A stretch of 64,000 nucleotides of DNA from positions 1 to 64,000 of the forward strand of contig NZ_PZZP01000001.1 in the NCBI RefSeq assembly GCF_003046315.1. The letters run 5' to 3'. A model generated the notes under the pieces. It saw only the letters and a list, made by a program, of their open reading frames with translations, was not told the DNA's origin and searched no databases. This DNA comes from Desmospora activa DSM 45169. Lineage in GTDB: Bacteria; Bacillota; Bacilli; Thermoactinomycetales; DSM-45169. Made by a program: the position numbers and the translations under genes. This document shows positions 1-7,942 of the stretch, piece by piece (positions within the stretch are counted from its first letter, which is position 1; every line of letters begins with the position of its first letter).

Positions 1-95
1 ATCCACCCGTTCCCATCCCGAACACGGCAGTTAAGCCCTCCAGCGCCGATGGTACTTGGGGCGCAGGCCCCTGGGAGAGTAGGACGTTGCCAGGC
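1..95 (+). rRNA. rrf: 5S ribosomal RNA, 3' part (cut by window start)
   Basis: The sequence matches the 3' three quarters of a bacterial 5S rRNA: the loop around 'CCCATCCCGAACACGG', the 'GGTACTTGGGGCGCAGGCCC' stretch and the closing 'GAGAGTAGGACGTTGCCAGG'. The 5' end lies outside the window. An intrinsic terminator follows about 20 bp later, so this is the distal gene of an rrn operon. Confidence 0.95.
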
Positions 96-116
96 AAAGC
101 CCATATCGGGCATAAT

Positions 117-143
117 AAAAACCACCCAATAAGGGTGGTTTTT
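117..143 (+). terminator. rho-independent terminator of the rrn operon
   Basis: AAAACCACCC and GGGTGGTTTT form a stem around a five-base loop and run into a T tract, directly after the 5S gene. Confidence 0.9.
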
Positions 144-374
144 CTGTTGTGTGCCTTTTTAGTACAAACCTTTTAATACAAACCACCACCGGTACCCCTA
201 GAGGGCAGGTCTGTTCAGTTGCAAGCCAACTTGATGAAGCTTGATGAAGGAGGAAGACCCTTACAAGGCAAAACCCAACTACGTCTGGTAAGGTAATCAA
301 ACTCGTGGGTTTATGTGTGATCTGGGTATCACTGTGCTGTTAATTTTCTATTTACCATTGCCTAATTATCACGA

Positions 375-617
375 TTGCGGTGCATTAGCTAGAGGGAAAG
401 TCTTGATGCAAATTGGTGGGGTAATGGCTCACCCAGGCAGCAATAGCGCGGCTACAAGCGGAGCGAATTGAGCGTGAGCGGTTTGAGCGGGAAGCGAAAC
501 GTCGTGCGCAGGAAAAAGCGAAGCAGCAAGCGCGGTTAGAGCGCGTGGAATACCGACCTGAGTAGGTGACCGGCCACACTAGGACTGAGGTACGGCTCAG
601 ACCCTACGGGAGACAAA
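375..617 (+). pseudogene. Decayed 16S rRNA fragment interrupted by extra DNA
   Basis: Three blocks on the plus strand read like the 16S rRNA region around E. coli positions 220-355. Block one (375-392) ends GCATTAGCTAG. Block two (411-436, perhaps to about 453) holds TTGGTGGGGTAATGGCTCACC. Block three (552-613) holds CCGACCTGAG, CGGCCACACTAGGACTGAG and CTACGGGAGA. By eye about five in six positions of block three match a Bacillus 16S gene. About 19 extra bases separate blocks one and two, and roughly 95-115 bases separate blocks two and three where a normal 16S gene has about 13. Similarity stops on both sides, so this is a relic and not a working gene. It lies just beyond an intact 5S gene and terminator, which fits erosion of a former rrn copy. 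The long insert carries an open, charged, coiled-coil-like frame (425-565) without a start site. Confidence 0.75.
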
Positions 618-662
618 TGTGACCGTTGAATAACCGTTTATACGAGATTATTCCATTACGGA

Positions 663-691
663 TTGCCATCGTATCCCGTTTAAAGTAAAAT
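663..691 (+). promoter_or_regulatory. Sigma-A promoter upstream of the methyltransferase
   Basis: TTGCCA (663-668), a 17-bp spacer and TAAAAT (686-691), 65 bp before the methyltransferase start. Confidence 0.6.
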
Positions 692-756
692 GATATTGAA
701 ACGAGGTTTCATTTGACGAAACAAACGATTGTTTTTCACCATGGGAGGTGGCAAGG

Positions 757-1533
757 TTGTCTGAGGAGAAAAAAGCGGTGCAGACACAGTTTGGCAAATC
801 GGCAGCGGGGTATGTTGGCAGTGACATCCATGCGAAGGGACAGGATCTCACTTGGCTGGTACAAGAGGTGAAAGCACGTGTCCCCCGTCCGCTGCTGGCG
901 TTGGATGTGGCGACGGGAACGGGACATACAGCGTTTGCGCTGCGTGAGTATGTTCCACGTGTTGTCGGCTTTGATCTGACGGCAGAGATGTTGGAACAGG
1001 CACAGCGGGAAGCCGCGGCGCGGGGGTTGGATAATCTCAGCTGGATGATGGGGGATGCGGAAAATATCCCACTGCCGGATCATTTATTTGATGTCGTTAC
1101 GTTACGAATTGCCGCTCATCATTTTCCACATCCATTGCAGGCATTTCAAGAATGTCGACGTCTGTTAGCACCTGGCGGCATTTTTATATTGGTGGATAAT
1201 GTCGCTCCTGATGATCCCGATGTGGATCGTCTCTACAACCAAGTGGAAAAATGGCGTGACCCCTCTCATGGACGGGTATATACGGAAGGGCAATGGAGCG
1301 AGATGTTGCAACAGGCTGGATTTTTGACGGTGGAAGTAACTCATCGCTGGCAGAATCGAGTCAAGATGGATCATTGGTTTGCGCGTGCCCATACAACGGA
1401 CGAGTCAAAAAAATTGGTGCATAATACTCTGCAGCAAGCCAATCCGGAACAACAGCAACTACTTGGGTTTGATCCTGTGTGCGAACATCCTGAATTTATT
1501 TTGCGAAAAGCGATGTGGGTAGCGACAAGATGA
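757..1533 (+). CDS. Class I SAM-dependent methyltransferase (YcgJ/UbiE-like)
   Basis: About 258 residues. The S-adenosylmethionine site is clear: motif I reads LDVATGTGHTAF near residue 45, the acidic loop of motif II follows (VVGFDLTAEMLEQA), and the post-motifs DAENIPLPDHLFDVV and LLAPGGIFILVD come later. This is the Methyltransf_11/UbiE-like fold shared by B. subtilis YcgJ and similar small-molecule methyltransferases; the substrate cannot be read from the sequence. A TTG at 757 is preferred because GGGAGG lies 8 bp upstream; a GTG at 748 is in frame but overlaps that ribosome site. The gene stands alone behind its own promoter, next to an rRNA relic. Confidence 0.85.
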   Translation: MSEEKKAVQTQFGKSAAGYVGSDIHAKGQDLTWLVQEVKARVPRPLLALDVATGTGHTAFALREYVPRVVGFDLTAEMLEQAQREAAARGLDNLSWMMGDAENIPLPDHLFDVVTLRIAAHHFPHPLQAFQECRRLLAPGGIFILVDNVAPDDPDVDRLYNQVEKWRDPSHGRVYTEGQWSEMLQQAGFLTVEVTHRWQNRVKMDHWFARAHTTDESKKLVHNTLQQANPEQQQLLGFDPVCEHPEFILRKAMWVATR

Positions 1534-1723
1534 TGTTTTTGTGTTGGGTGAGGGATGTAAATAGCGGTTGACCAGAATCCAAGTAGGTTAGGAATGATGT
1601 GCTGCTAAAGGGACATTTCCTACAGACAAGTGCACTAAGAGTGGGGTGGATTTCGCTAAGCTTAATCGATTATAGTGAGCGACTTCCGAATAGTGAGATA
1701 AGGAAGTAAGCAATAAAGAATGG

Positions 1724-1754
1724 AAACCGGACTCTTGCTAGAGCCGGTTTTTTT
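1724..1754 (+). terminator. Rho-independent terminator
   Basis: AACCGG-A-CTCT pairs with AGAG-CCGGTT and runs into seven T. It lies 190 bp past the methyltransferase stop. The stretch 1534-1723 before it shows no convincing gene. Confidence 0.85.
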
Positions 1755-1784
1755 GTGTTTAGAGAAGCAAAGTGGAAAAAGTTG

Positions 1785-1822
1785 TTGTCGCCATTATTTA
1801 GTTCGATTATAATCGAACTAAA
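1785..1822 (+). promoter_or_regulatory. Promoter with a 26-bp palindromic operator over the -10 box
   Basis: TTGTCG (1785-1790), 17 bp, then TATAAT (1808-1813). The -10 box is the centre of a perfect 26-bp inverted repeat (1797-1822) with half site TTTAGTTCGATTA. A further TCGAAC occurs at 1840-1845. A dimeric winged-helix protein bound here would block RNA polymerase, so autorepression by the ArsR-type gene downstream is the natural reading. Confidence 0.8.
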
Positions 1823-1866
1823 GCAATTGTTCTACATATATCGAACAGAAAGGGTGAAAAAAATAG

Positions 1867-2856
1867 ATGCCAATTCAATTAAAAGTGGAGTACTCCCCCT
1901 TGTATGAGTTGATTGCCAGCCTCACTCTTTATCTCGATAAAAAAGCGCCACGGGTGACGGACTTGGGAAAACCATGGGTGGGAAAAGTGAATGCATGTAT
2001 TCAGCCGGAGCTAAAACAAACCTTGTCACAGCTGATGGAGCAGACGGAAGATGCTTTTCAGGATAAGCAAATTTTTCGATATTTACTGATGAGATGGGCA
2101 GTGGAGTCACCGGAAAAAGGAAGTGTGGACTCGTTTTTGCGCTGGTTACAGGCCCAGCAAGCAGAGGAGCTTTATGAGCGAATCGATTGGGGGGACTTGG
2201 GACCTTTGCCCTTGGATGAATGTAAAAGCATGCAGGAGCATGTGCTGACGGTGGTGGAACAGTGGAATCAGCAGTATTTTCAAGACTTGGATCCCGCCAT
2301 TTTGCAGTATTTACGTGCCGATGCGGAGAAAAAACGTCGCTTAGCTGAAAAACTGGATCCGGTAGAAGTGGTGGAACAAGCAACAAAAGGAATCCGGGTG
2401 CAGCCGATAAAATCGACATGGAATCTGGTTTTGATCCCACAGTATCATTACGCACCCGTTAATATATTGACGGAGTACCGAAACCATTGCATTTGGCAAT
2501 ATGCGGTAGAATTGCCGCCAGAAAAGCCGGAGGATCCACCGCGGTCATTGGTTCGACTTAGCAACTGTCTCGGCGATGCCAATCGCTTGCGCATTCTGCG
2601 CTATATCGCAGAAGAGCCGCGCACGTTTATGGAGATCGTCCGTTATATTGGTTTGGCGAAAAGTACAGTTAATCATCATTTAGTTCACCTGCGGGCAGCT
2701 GGGTTGGTGCAACGGGATTTTTTTGTGGATAAACGAATGGAACGACATCGGCTGCGGGAGGTTGCTTTGGATCAGGTTGGGGGTCAGCTGCGGGAATATT
2801 TGCTGCCAGATCGGATATCATCGACCTCCCGGCGGGGAGAAGGGGGACAACAATGA
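1867..2856 (+). CDS. ArsR-family winged-helix transcriptional regulator with long N-terminal domain
   Basis: 329 residues, three times the usual ArsR length. The C-terminal third (about residues 225-310) is a winged helix: 'LGDANRLRILRYIAEEPRTF' leads into 'GLAKSTVNHHLVHLRAAGLV', the recognition helix and wing. The N-terminal 200 residues are an uncharacterised alpha-rich domain like that seen in other long ArsR regulators (DUF5937-type), with no cysteine pattern for metal binding. The ATG at 1867 follows a GGGTGA ribosome site. The stop overlaps the next gene by four bases (ATGA), so regulator and MFS pump form one operon. The palindromic operator over the promoter predicts negative autoregulation relieved by a ligand, perhaps the pump substrate; that is inference. 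Confidence 0.85.
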   Translation: MPIQLKVEYSPLYELIASLTLYLDKKAPRVTDLGKPWVGKVNACIQPELKQTLSQLMEQTEDAFQDKQIFRYLLMRWAVESPEKGSVDSFLRWLQAQQAEELYERIDWGDLGPLPLDECKSMQEHVLTVVEQWNQQYFQDLDPAILQYLRADAEKKRRLAEKLDPVEVVEQATKGIRVQPIKSTWNLVLIPQYHYAPVNILTEYRNHCIWQYAVELPPEKPEDPPRSLVRLSNCLGDANRLRILRYIAEEPRTFMEIVRYIGLAKSTVNHHLVHLRAAGLVQRDFFVDKRMERHRLREVALDQVGGQLREYLLPDRISSTSRRGEGGQQ

Positions 2857-4088
2857 AAGAATTGTTGCGCCAGCGCGTATTTGTATTATTGTGGGCAGGC
2901 CAGATCGCTTCAGGATTGGGAGGCATGTTTGCCACTTTTGTCGAGGGTTGGTTGATTTTTGAATTGACGGGTTCCAAGATGTTAATGGGTTCGTTGCATA
3001 TGACATATCTGATCCCGTTGTTACTTGTACAGCTGCTGGTGGGACCTTTTTTGGATCGGTGGGATTTACGCAAAGTGATGGTGGCTTCGGAATTGATTCG
3101 AGGGGCCGCTTATCTGTTTCCAGCGGTGATGTTAACTTTGGGGTTGTTGCAGCCGTGGCACTTATTTGTCTCTGCTATGTTGATGGGTTGTACGGAACCC
3201 TTGTTTCGGCCGGCTGCGATGGCCTATTTGCCGTCAGTGGTGTCCAAGGAGAAGCTGGTAAAGGCGAACTCGCTGTTAGAGGGAACGATGAGCTTTGCCA
3301 TGTTGGCGGGTCCGCCTGTAGCTGGGTTATTGTTGATGATGTGGGATGCACACGTGATTTTGTATTTATTAGTTGTACTGATGGCAATAGCCGGAGCGCT
3401 GATCTGGTTTCTTCCGCCTAAAAAAAAGATTGCATCTACGCAAGAAAAAGGTGCATGGGTGCAACAATTTCGCGAAGGAGTCTCCTTTTATAAAGTGCAG
3501 CCGGTACTCTTAGGCACAGGGTTGTTAATCATGGTAGGAAATCTATGCTTTAGTGCCGCCAATCCGATGTACTTGCCCTATGTACTGGAAGTATTGGGCG
3601 GAACAACGTTCCATTATGGCTTGCTGATGTCTTCGCTGTCCTTGGGAATGATCGGGGGATCGCTTTTTATGGGATGGATTGCGGAGCCACGCCGAAAAAA
3701 GCCATATATGTTGGGAGCAAATCTGATTGGGGGACTCTGTTTGGGATTGCTTTCCCTTGTGTATTGGTATCCTTTAGCAATCGGCTTGGCAGCGATTAGC
3801 GGATTTTTTCTAATCTGGTTTAACATCTTAAATACAACATTGTATCAGCGCTTCGTGCCGGAAGAGTTACGGGGCCGGGTTTTTTCGTTGCGTATTTTAC
3901 TGGCGCAAGGCGGGATGCCGGTGGGGGCATTTGTCGGAGGAATTACCGCTGAATCCTGGGGAGTGACCACTTTATTTGCACTGGCTGGGGGACTTGTTGT
4001 CATTGCATCGGTGGTGGCGTGGTTTTTACCCGTATTTCGGCAGTTGGATCAAGAATGGGTAGAATCGAAGAAGCCGTTGGCGGGGTGA
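2853..4088 (+). CDS. MFS transporter, MFS_3/EntS-like efflux pump
   Basis: 411 residues with about twelve hydrophobic segments. The start FVLLWAGQIASGLGGMFATF and the loop LDRWDLRKVMVASELIRG (a version of the MFS loop 2-3 motif) place it in the MFS_3 group that includes the enterobactin exporter EntS and macrolide-type efflux pumps. A second such loop, FVPEELRGRVFSLRILLAQG, occurs in the C-terminal half. It is translationally coupled to the ArsR-type regulator by a four-base overlap, the usual arrangement of a repressor with the pump it controls. The exported substrate is unknown. No clear terminator was seen after it. Confidence 0.85.
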   Translation: MKELLRQRVFVLLWAGQIASGLGGMFATFVEGWLIFELTGSKMLMGSLHMTYLIPLLLVQLLVGPFLDRWDLRKVMVASELIRGAAYLFPAVMLTLGLLQPWHLFVSAMLMGCTEPLFRPAAMAYLPSVVSKEKLVKANSLLEGTMSFAMLAGPPVAGLLLMMWDAHVILYLLVVLMAIAGALIWFLPPKKKIASTQEKGAWVQQFREGVSFYKVQPVLLGTGLLIMVGNLCFSAANPMYLPYVLEVLGGTTFHYGLLMSSLSLGMIGGSLFMGWIAEPRRKKPYMLGANLIGGLCLGLLSLVYWYPLAIGLAAISGFFLIWFNILNTTLYQRFVPEELRGRVFSLRILLAQGGMPVGAFVGGITAESWGVTTLFALAGGLVVIASVVAWFLPVFRQLDQEWVESKKPLAG

Positions 4089-4383
4089 AAAAAGGGGTGT
4101 ATCAATCTTATGGATAAGGCACCTACATTTTTCTGAGTAATGGGACAAGATAAAACAATCATAGTTTAGCTCAAAGCCACTTTCATAATCAAAAAAGGTG
4201 AAAATGGGGGGATGCGAGAAACTGGGATAGGAAATGTTATGTTTTGCCGTTATATGAAGGATTATGGCGTTTTGCTTAGGTGTTATGGTATAGTTGAAAG
4301 AGCGAGTCTAAAAGTGGATTTTGGCTGAGTTATGCATTGCAGCTCAATCGTTAAGAACAACTGAATAATGGTTCAATCGAGGG

Positions 4384-4467
4384 TTGTTCAATAACAGTTT
4401 TTAATTATATAAGATAAAATCAATTGTCCCGGATTTAGGTAACTCCGTGGGTTTTCCACGATTTTTT
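4384..4467 (+). promoter_or_regulatory. Candidate promoter and leader hairpin before the symporter gene
   Basis: TTGTTC (4384-4389), 18 bp and TATAAG (4408-4413) form a plausible promoter. GAACAAC (4355-4361) and GTTGTTC (4383-4389) are inverted copies, the second overlapping the -35 box, so a regulator could bind there. Downstream, CGTGG (4446-4450) pairs with CCACG (4456-4460) and is followed by ATTTTTT, a weak terminator-like hairpin 10 bp before the ribosome site. The rest of 4089-4383 shows no gene. Confidence 0.4.
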
Positions 4468-4486
4468 AACAAGGTAGGTGGATCGA

Positions 4487-5737
4487 ATGAGCATGACGAA
4501 AAAAATCCTCATTGGAATTGTGCTCGGTCTCATTGTGGGGCTTACCCTTCATATTTATTTTCCTGCCACTTTTGATTCAGTCAACACTTACGTCTTCTCT
4601 CCTGTGGCTGATTTGTTTCTAAAGGCGATTAAAATGATCGTGGTGCCGTTGGTCTTCTTTTCGATCGCCATCGGTGCAGCGGGAATGGCCGATCCAAAAA
4701 AATTGGGCCGAATCGGTGGGAAGACAATTCTTCTCTATCTGATTACGACTGCGGTCGCTATCAGCTTGGCATTGATCTTAGCCAATGTAATCGGTCCAGG
4801 CACCCATGCCGGCAATATACCGCTGCCTGAGGAAGCACCGGATGCGGCGAAAGATGGGGCGCCGTCAATTTTGGAAACATTCGTCAACATTGTGCCGGAA
4901 AATCCGATTGCAGCGTTGGCGGAAGGGCAAATGTTACAGATTATCTTCTTTGCCCTGGTATTCGGCTTCGGGATGGCTTTCTTAGGCAGCAAAGTGGATC
5001 GGGTCAAGGAATTGGTGGAACAAGCCAATGAGATTATGATGTGGATGATTCACCAATTGATGAAAATCGTTCCCTTTGCCGCTTTTGCGCTTATGGCCCG
5101 TGCAATTGGGGAAGCGGGTCCGAATCTGGTTGGTTCGATGGCCCTTTATATGATTACATTGGTGTCGGTCCTTTTGCTCCACATGACGATCACCTATGGA
5201 TTGTTCCTCAAGTTTATTGCCAAACTAAGCCCGATCAAATTTTATAAAGCGATGTTTCCGGCGATGGAAGTGGCTTTTACCACCAGCAGCAGCGCTGCTA
5301 CTTTGCCGGTTACCATGGATCGAGTGGAAAAAGGGTTAAATGTACCAAAGAGCATCTCCAGCTTTGTCCTGCCCCTGGGCGCTACCGTCAATATGGATGG
5401 GACCGCTATTATGCAGGGGGTTGCAGCGATTTTTATCGCGCAGGTATACGGTATTGATCTTACGATTACCCAACAGCTCTTGATCGTTCTAACGGCGACG
5501 TTGGCTTCGATCGGTACCGCTGCTGTACCTTCCGCTGGGATTGTGATGTTGACGATCGTATTTCCGGTCGTGGGTCTACCCATCGAAGGATTGGCGATTG
5601 TGTTGGGCGTAGACCGTCTGTTGGATATGGCGCGTACTGCCACCAACATCACTGGTGACGCTATGGTTGCCACCTGTATCGCCAAGACGGAAGGGGCAGA
5701 CATCAATATTCAGGAGGAAGCGAGTAAGACTGCATGA
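4487..5737 (+). CDS. gltP: Dicarboxylate/amino acid:cation symporter (DAACS family, GltP/DctA-like)
   Basis: 416 residues, normal for the family. Diagnostic motifs are present in order: the serine-rich re-entrant loop 'TTSSSAATLPVTMDRVEKG', the ion and substrate loop 'LPLGATVNMDGTA', the second re-entrant loop 'GTAAVPSAGIVML', and 'DRLLDMARTATNITGDA' in the last helix. In the archaeal homologue GltPh the aspartate and arginine of this last motif bind the amino and side-chain carboxyl groups, so an acidic substrate (glutamate, aspartate or a C4-dicarboxylate) is expected. ATG 4487 is chosen because AAGGTAGGTGG lies at proper distance; a GTG at 4478 is inside that site. It is monocistronic, with a terminator at 5901. 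The gltP symbol is a family-level label: GltP and DctA cannot be told apart with certainty. Confidence 0.88.
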   Translation: MSMTKKILIGIVLGLIVGLTLHIYFPATFDSVNTYVFSPVADLFLKAIKMIVVPLVFFSIAIGAAGMADPKKLGRIGGKTILLYLITTAVAISLALILANVIGPGTHAGNIPLPEEAPDAAKDGAPSILETFVNIVPENPIAALAEGQMLQIIFFALVFGFGMAFLGSKVDRVKELVEQANEIMMWMIHQLMKIVPFAAFALMARAIGEAGPNLVGSMALYMITLVSVLLLHMTITYGLFLKFIAKLSPIKFYKAMFPAMEVAFTTSSSAATLPVTMDRVEKGLNVPKSISSFVLPLGATVNMDGTAIMQGVAAIFIAQVYGIDLTITQQLLIVLTATLASIGTAAVPSAGIVMLTIVFPVVGLPIEGLAIVLGVDRLLDMARTATNITGDAMVATCIAKTEGADINIQEEASKTA

Positions 5738-5792
5738 TGACGGCTGGTAAATAAGGAATGCAGGACGTGAGTAAAGATCCTTTTGTGCATAA

Positions 5793-5826
5793 ACGAGACC
5801 CGGGAACAAGTGACCGAGGTGAGATG
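5793..5826 (+). repeat. Diverged single copy of the 53-bp intergenic repeat
   Basis: ACGAGACCCGGGAACAAGTG and the following bases align without gaps to the core of the repeat array at 9300-9510 (GCGAGACCTGGGAGCGAAGC), with mostly transition differences. It lies between the symporter stop and its terminator. Confidence 0.55.
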
Positions 5827-5900
5827 AGTACTTTGGAGTGCTTAAGTGGGATGATATAGTGGAGCCCGATTCCCATGTTTAACCTTGAGCAGATATGCCT

Positions 5901-5938
5901 AAAACCTATCCGCAATCGCCAAGCGGGTGGGTTTTTTA
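5901..5938 (+). terminator. Rho-independent terminator after the symporter gene
   Basis: AACCTATCCGC pairs with GCGGGTGGGTT (two G-T pairs) and is followed by six T. Confidence 0.8.
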
Positions 5939-5943
5939 TTGTA

Positions 5944-5985
5944 AAAACGAACGCTGATGAGATTGGAAGTTAAATCGTTCGCCTT
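5944..5985 (+). promoter_or_regulatory. PurR box pair (operator of the purine operon)
   Basis: ACGAACG (core CGAAC 5948-5952) and CGTTCG (core GTTCG 5977-5981) face each other with 24 bp between the cores, the spacing I recall for the B. subtilis purE control site. They lie just upstream of the -35 box, where PurR repression, relieved by PRPP, acts in Bacillus. Confidence 0.75.
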
Positions 5986-5989
5986 TGCG

Positions 5990-6019
5990 TTGACTTTCAA
6001 GGTGTAGGGCTGTTACACT
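5990..6019 (+). promoter_or_regulatory. Sigma-A promoter of the purine operon
   Basis: TTGACT (5990-5995), an 18-bp spacer and TACACT (6014-6019). A start near 6026 gives a leader of about 230 nt that contains the guanine riboswitch. Confidence 0.75.
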
Positions 6020-6059
6020 GGACATGAAGCGAAAGTATTAAATTCATCAATCGTGCTTT

Positions 6060-6128
6060 TCTCATATATGCCTGGGAATAGGGCCTGGGCGTCTCTACCC
6101 GGAAACCGTAAATTTCCGGACTATGGGA
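6060..6128 (+). promoter_or_regulatory. Purine (guanine) riboswitch aptamer
   Basis: P1 is TCTCATA (6060-6066) with TATGGGA (6122-6128). P2 is CCTGGG with CCTGGG-type partner around GAATAGGG, the junction reads TCTCTACC, and P3 is CCGGAAA with TTTCCGG around CCGTAAA. This is the classic purine riboswitch consensus. The ligand-contacting base before TAT in the last junction is C (GGACTAT), which selects guanine or hypoxanthine; an adenine switch would have T. Ligand binding should favour the terminator at 6181. Confidence 0.95.
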
Positions 6129-6180
6129 AACGCCTTGCCGTGGTGTGTACCTATTCACCCGAACGGTGGGGTTTCCCTGT

Positions 6181-6203
6181 GAACCCTTCGTTTGGGTTTT
6201 TTG
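6181..6203 (+). terminator. Riboswitch-controlled attenuator before purE
   Basis: AACCC and GGGTT form a hairpin followed by a T tract, about 55 bp before purE. Upstream CACCC (6156-6160) and GGTGGGG (6165-6171) can form a competing fold. Confidence 0.75.
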
Positions 6204-6258
6204 ATGTCTAGATTGAGGCAATCGACATTTAATTAACTCAGTGATAGGAGTGGAGTCA

Positions 6259-6750
6259 ATGTCGTTGGCACAGGTGGGGGTCATTATGGGAAGCACTTCC
6301 GACTGGCCCACCATGGAGCAAACGTGTGAAGTATTGCAGGAGTTGGAGATTCCGTTTGAGAAACGGGTGGTATCGGCTCACCGCACGCCTGATGAGATGT
6401 TCCGCTATGCGGAGGAAGCCGAAGGCCGGGGGTTACGTGTAATTATTGCTGGTGCCGGTGGAGCCGCCCATCTGCCTGGGATGGTAGCGGCTAAGACGGT
6501 TTTACCGGTGATCGGAGTTCCCATTAAAACGTCCACCTTAAACGGGGTAGACTCCCTCTACTCCATTGTGCAGATGCCGGGCGGTGTGCCGGTGGCGACC
6601 GTTGCCATCGGTCAAGCGGGAGCCGTTAATGCAGGGCTGCTGGCTGCGGAAATCTTGGGGTCTCATAATGAAAATATACGGGAACGGCTACGCCGTCGCA
6701 GACAAACGATTCGTCAGCGCGTACTGGATACAGCCGATTTGGATGGGTGA
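6259..6750 (+). CDS. purE: N5-carboxyaminoimidazole ribonucleotide mutase
   Basis: 163 residues. PurE moves the carboxyl group of N5-CAIR to carbon 4, giving CAIR, in step six of IMP synthesis. The family signature is intact: [20 protein letters not shown] at the N-terminus with the substrate serine and aspartate, the SAHRTPDEM histidine loop and [15 protein letters not shown] 6259 is used because AGGAGTGG lies six bases before it; a GTG at 6241 is in frame but lacks a site. It is the first gene of the operon and overlaps the GTG alternative start of purK. Pairing with PurK marks the bacterial two-enzyme route, not the direct CO2 route of class II PurE. Confidence 0.97.
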   Translation: MSLAQVGVIMGSTSDWPTMEQTCEVLQELEIPFEKRVVSAHRTPDEMFRYAEEAEGRGLRVIIAGAGGAAHLPGMVAAKTVLPVIGVPIKTSTLNGVDSLYSIVQMPGGVPVATVAIGQAGAVNAGLLAAEILGSHNENIRERLRRRRQTIRQRVLDTADLDG

Positions 6751-6755
6751 GAGTG

Positions 6756-7937
6756 ATGACTGAGAAAAAAAGAAAACAAGCACACCCGATTCTGCCTGGT
6801 AGTACCATTGGTATCTTAGGCGGAGGGCAATTGGGACGGATGATCGCACTGGCCGGACGGCAAATAGGCTACCGTTTTGTGACACTGGATCCGGCGGCGG
6901 ATTGTCCGACTGCTTCGGTGGCAGATCAGCATATTCAGGCTCCTTTTGATGATCTGGAAGCGGCGCGGAAGCTGGCACAGCACTGCGATGTAGTCACGTA
7001 TGAATTTGAAAATGTGGATGACGATGTGGTGCGATTGTTAGAAGATCACACCTTTGTTCCGCAAGGAAGCCGCCTGCTGCAAACCACCCGCCACCGCTTG
7101 CGGGAAAAAGAAGCCCTCGTCGCTGCCGGACTGCCTGTTGCTCCGTATCAACCCCTCATCCATGCATCCGATCTTCTCCGCATCGCGATGGAGGTCGGTT
7201 TTCCGTGTGTGCTGAAGACGGCTACCGGTGGCTATGACGGCAAGGGGCAGTGGTTACTCCGTAGCAGAGACGATGCTGTGCAAACCGCAAAAACATTGAC
7301 AGGCGGCCCCTGGGTGGTGGAGGCGTTTGTTCCCTTCCAGCGGGAAATGTCTGTGATCGCTGCTCGCTCCGTTACTGGCGAGGTGGGTACTTACCCGGCA
7401 GTGGAAAACGTGCACCGTAATCATATTTTGCATCTGACGCGGGCACCGGCGCCAGTCGCGGATTCCATCTTACGGGAAGCGGAGCAGTTGGCGCAAAATG
7501 TGGCAACTGCTTTGGATGTAGTTGGATTGGTGGCGGTGGAGATGTTCCAGTTGGTGGATGGACGCCTCTGGATCAATGAATTGGCACCTCGTCCCCACAA
7601 TTCGGGCCACTGGACGATCGATGCTTGTGCCACTTCGCAGTTTGAGCAACATGTTCGCGCCGTCTGTGGATTGCCTTTGGGATCGTTTCAACCCCTTTCC
7701 CCAGCAGTGATGGTGAATATCCTCGGCGAACATCTGCCAGAGGTGACAAAGGCGATTCCACATTTGCCCTCATCCGCCAAATTGCATTTATACGGCAAAA
7801 AAGAGAGCCGTCCGGGACGCAAAATGGGGCATATCACTGTCGTGGAGGCAAGTTTGGAACAAGCGGAAACAGTTGTGGACGAATTGGGAATCTGGCCTTC
7901 GGAAAGCAGCGAGTCGATGAAATCTACCGGGAGTTGA
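6756..7937 (+). CDS. purK: N5-carboxyaminoimidazole ribonucleotide synthase (ATP-grasp)
   Basis: About 393 residues. PurK uses ATP and bicarbonate to carboxylate AIR, supplying PurE. It has the N-terminal loop [16 protein letters not shown], the ATP-grasp lysine region [16 protein letters not shown], and the metal and product loop [20 protein letters not shown]. The ATG at 6756 is preferred; GTG 6747 lies inside the purE stop codon. The last residues overlap the purB start region, so purE, purK and purB are translationally coupled. Confidence 0.96.
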   Translation: MTEKKRKQAHPILPGSTIGILGGGQLGRMIALAGRQIGYRFVTLDPAADCPTASVADQHIQAPFDDLEAARKLAQHCDVVTYEFENVDDDVVRLLEDHTFVPQGSRLLQTTRHRLREKEALVAAGLPVAPYQPLIHASDLLRIAMEVGFPCVLKTATGGYDGKGQWLLRSRDDAVQTAKTLTGGPWVVEAFVPFQREMSVIAARSVTGEVGTYPAVENVHRNHILHLTRAPAPVADSILREAEQLAQNVATALDVVGLVAVEMFQLVDGRLWINELAPRPHNSGHWTIDACATSQFEQHVRAVCGLPLGSFQPLSPAVMVNILGEHLPEVTKAIPHLPSSAKLHLYGKKESRPGRKMGHITVVEASLEQAETVVDELGIWPSESSESMKSTGS

Positions 7938-7942
7938 AAAGG

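Noticed and set aside
385-579. 64-codon minus-strand frame with many R, S and C
   Set aside because: It is the complement of the 16S relic and its insert; the composition is that of an antisense shadow.
1534-1723. Possible small gene between the methyltransferase and its terminator
   Set aside because: No frame with a ribosome site; only a terminator is supported.
5760-5900. Possible T-box or other leader RNA after the symporter gene
   Set aside because: No T-box sequence or specifier stem; the stretch lies before a terminator and downstream of a gene, and part of it is a repeat copy.
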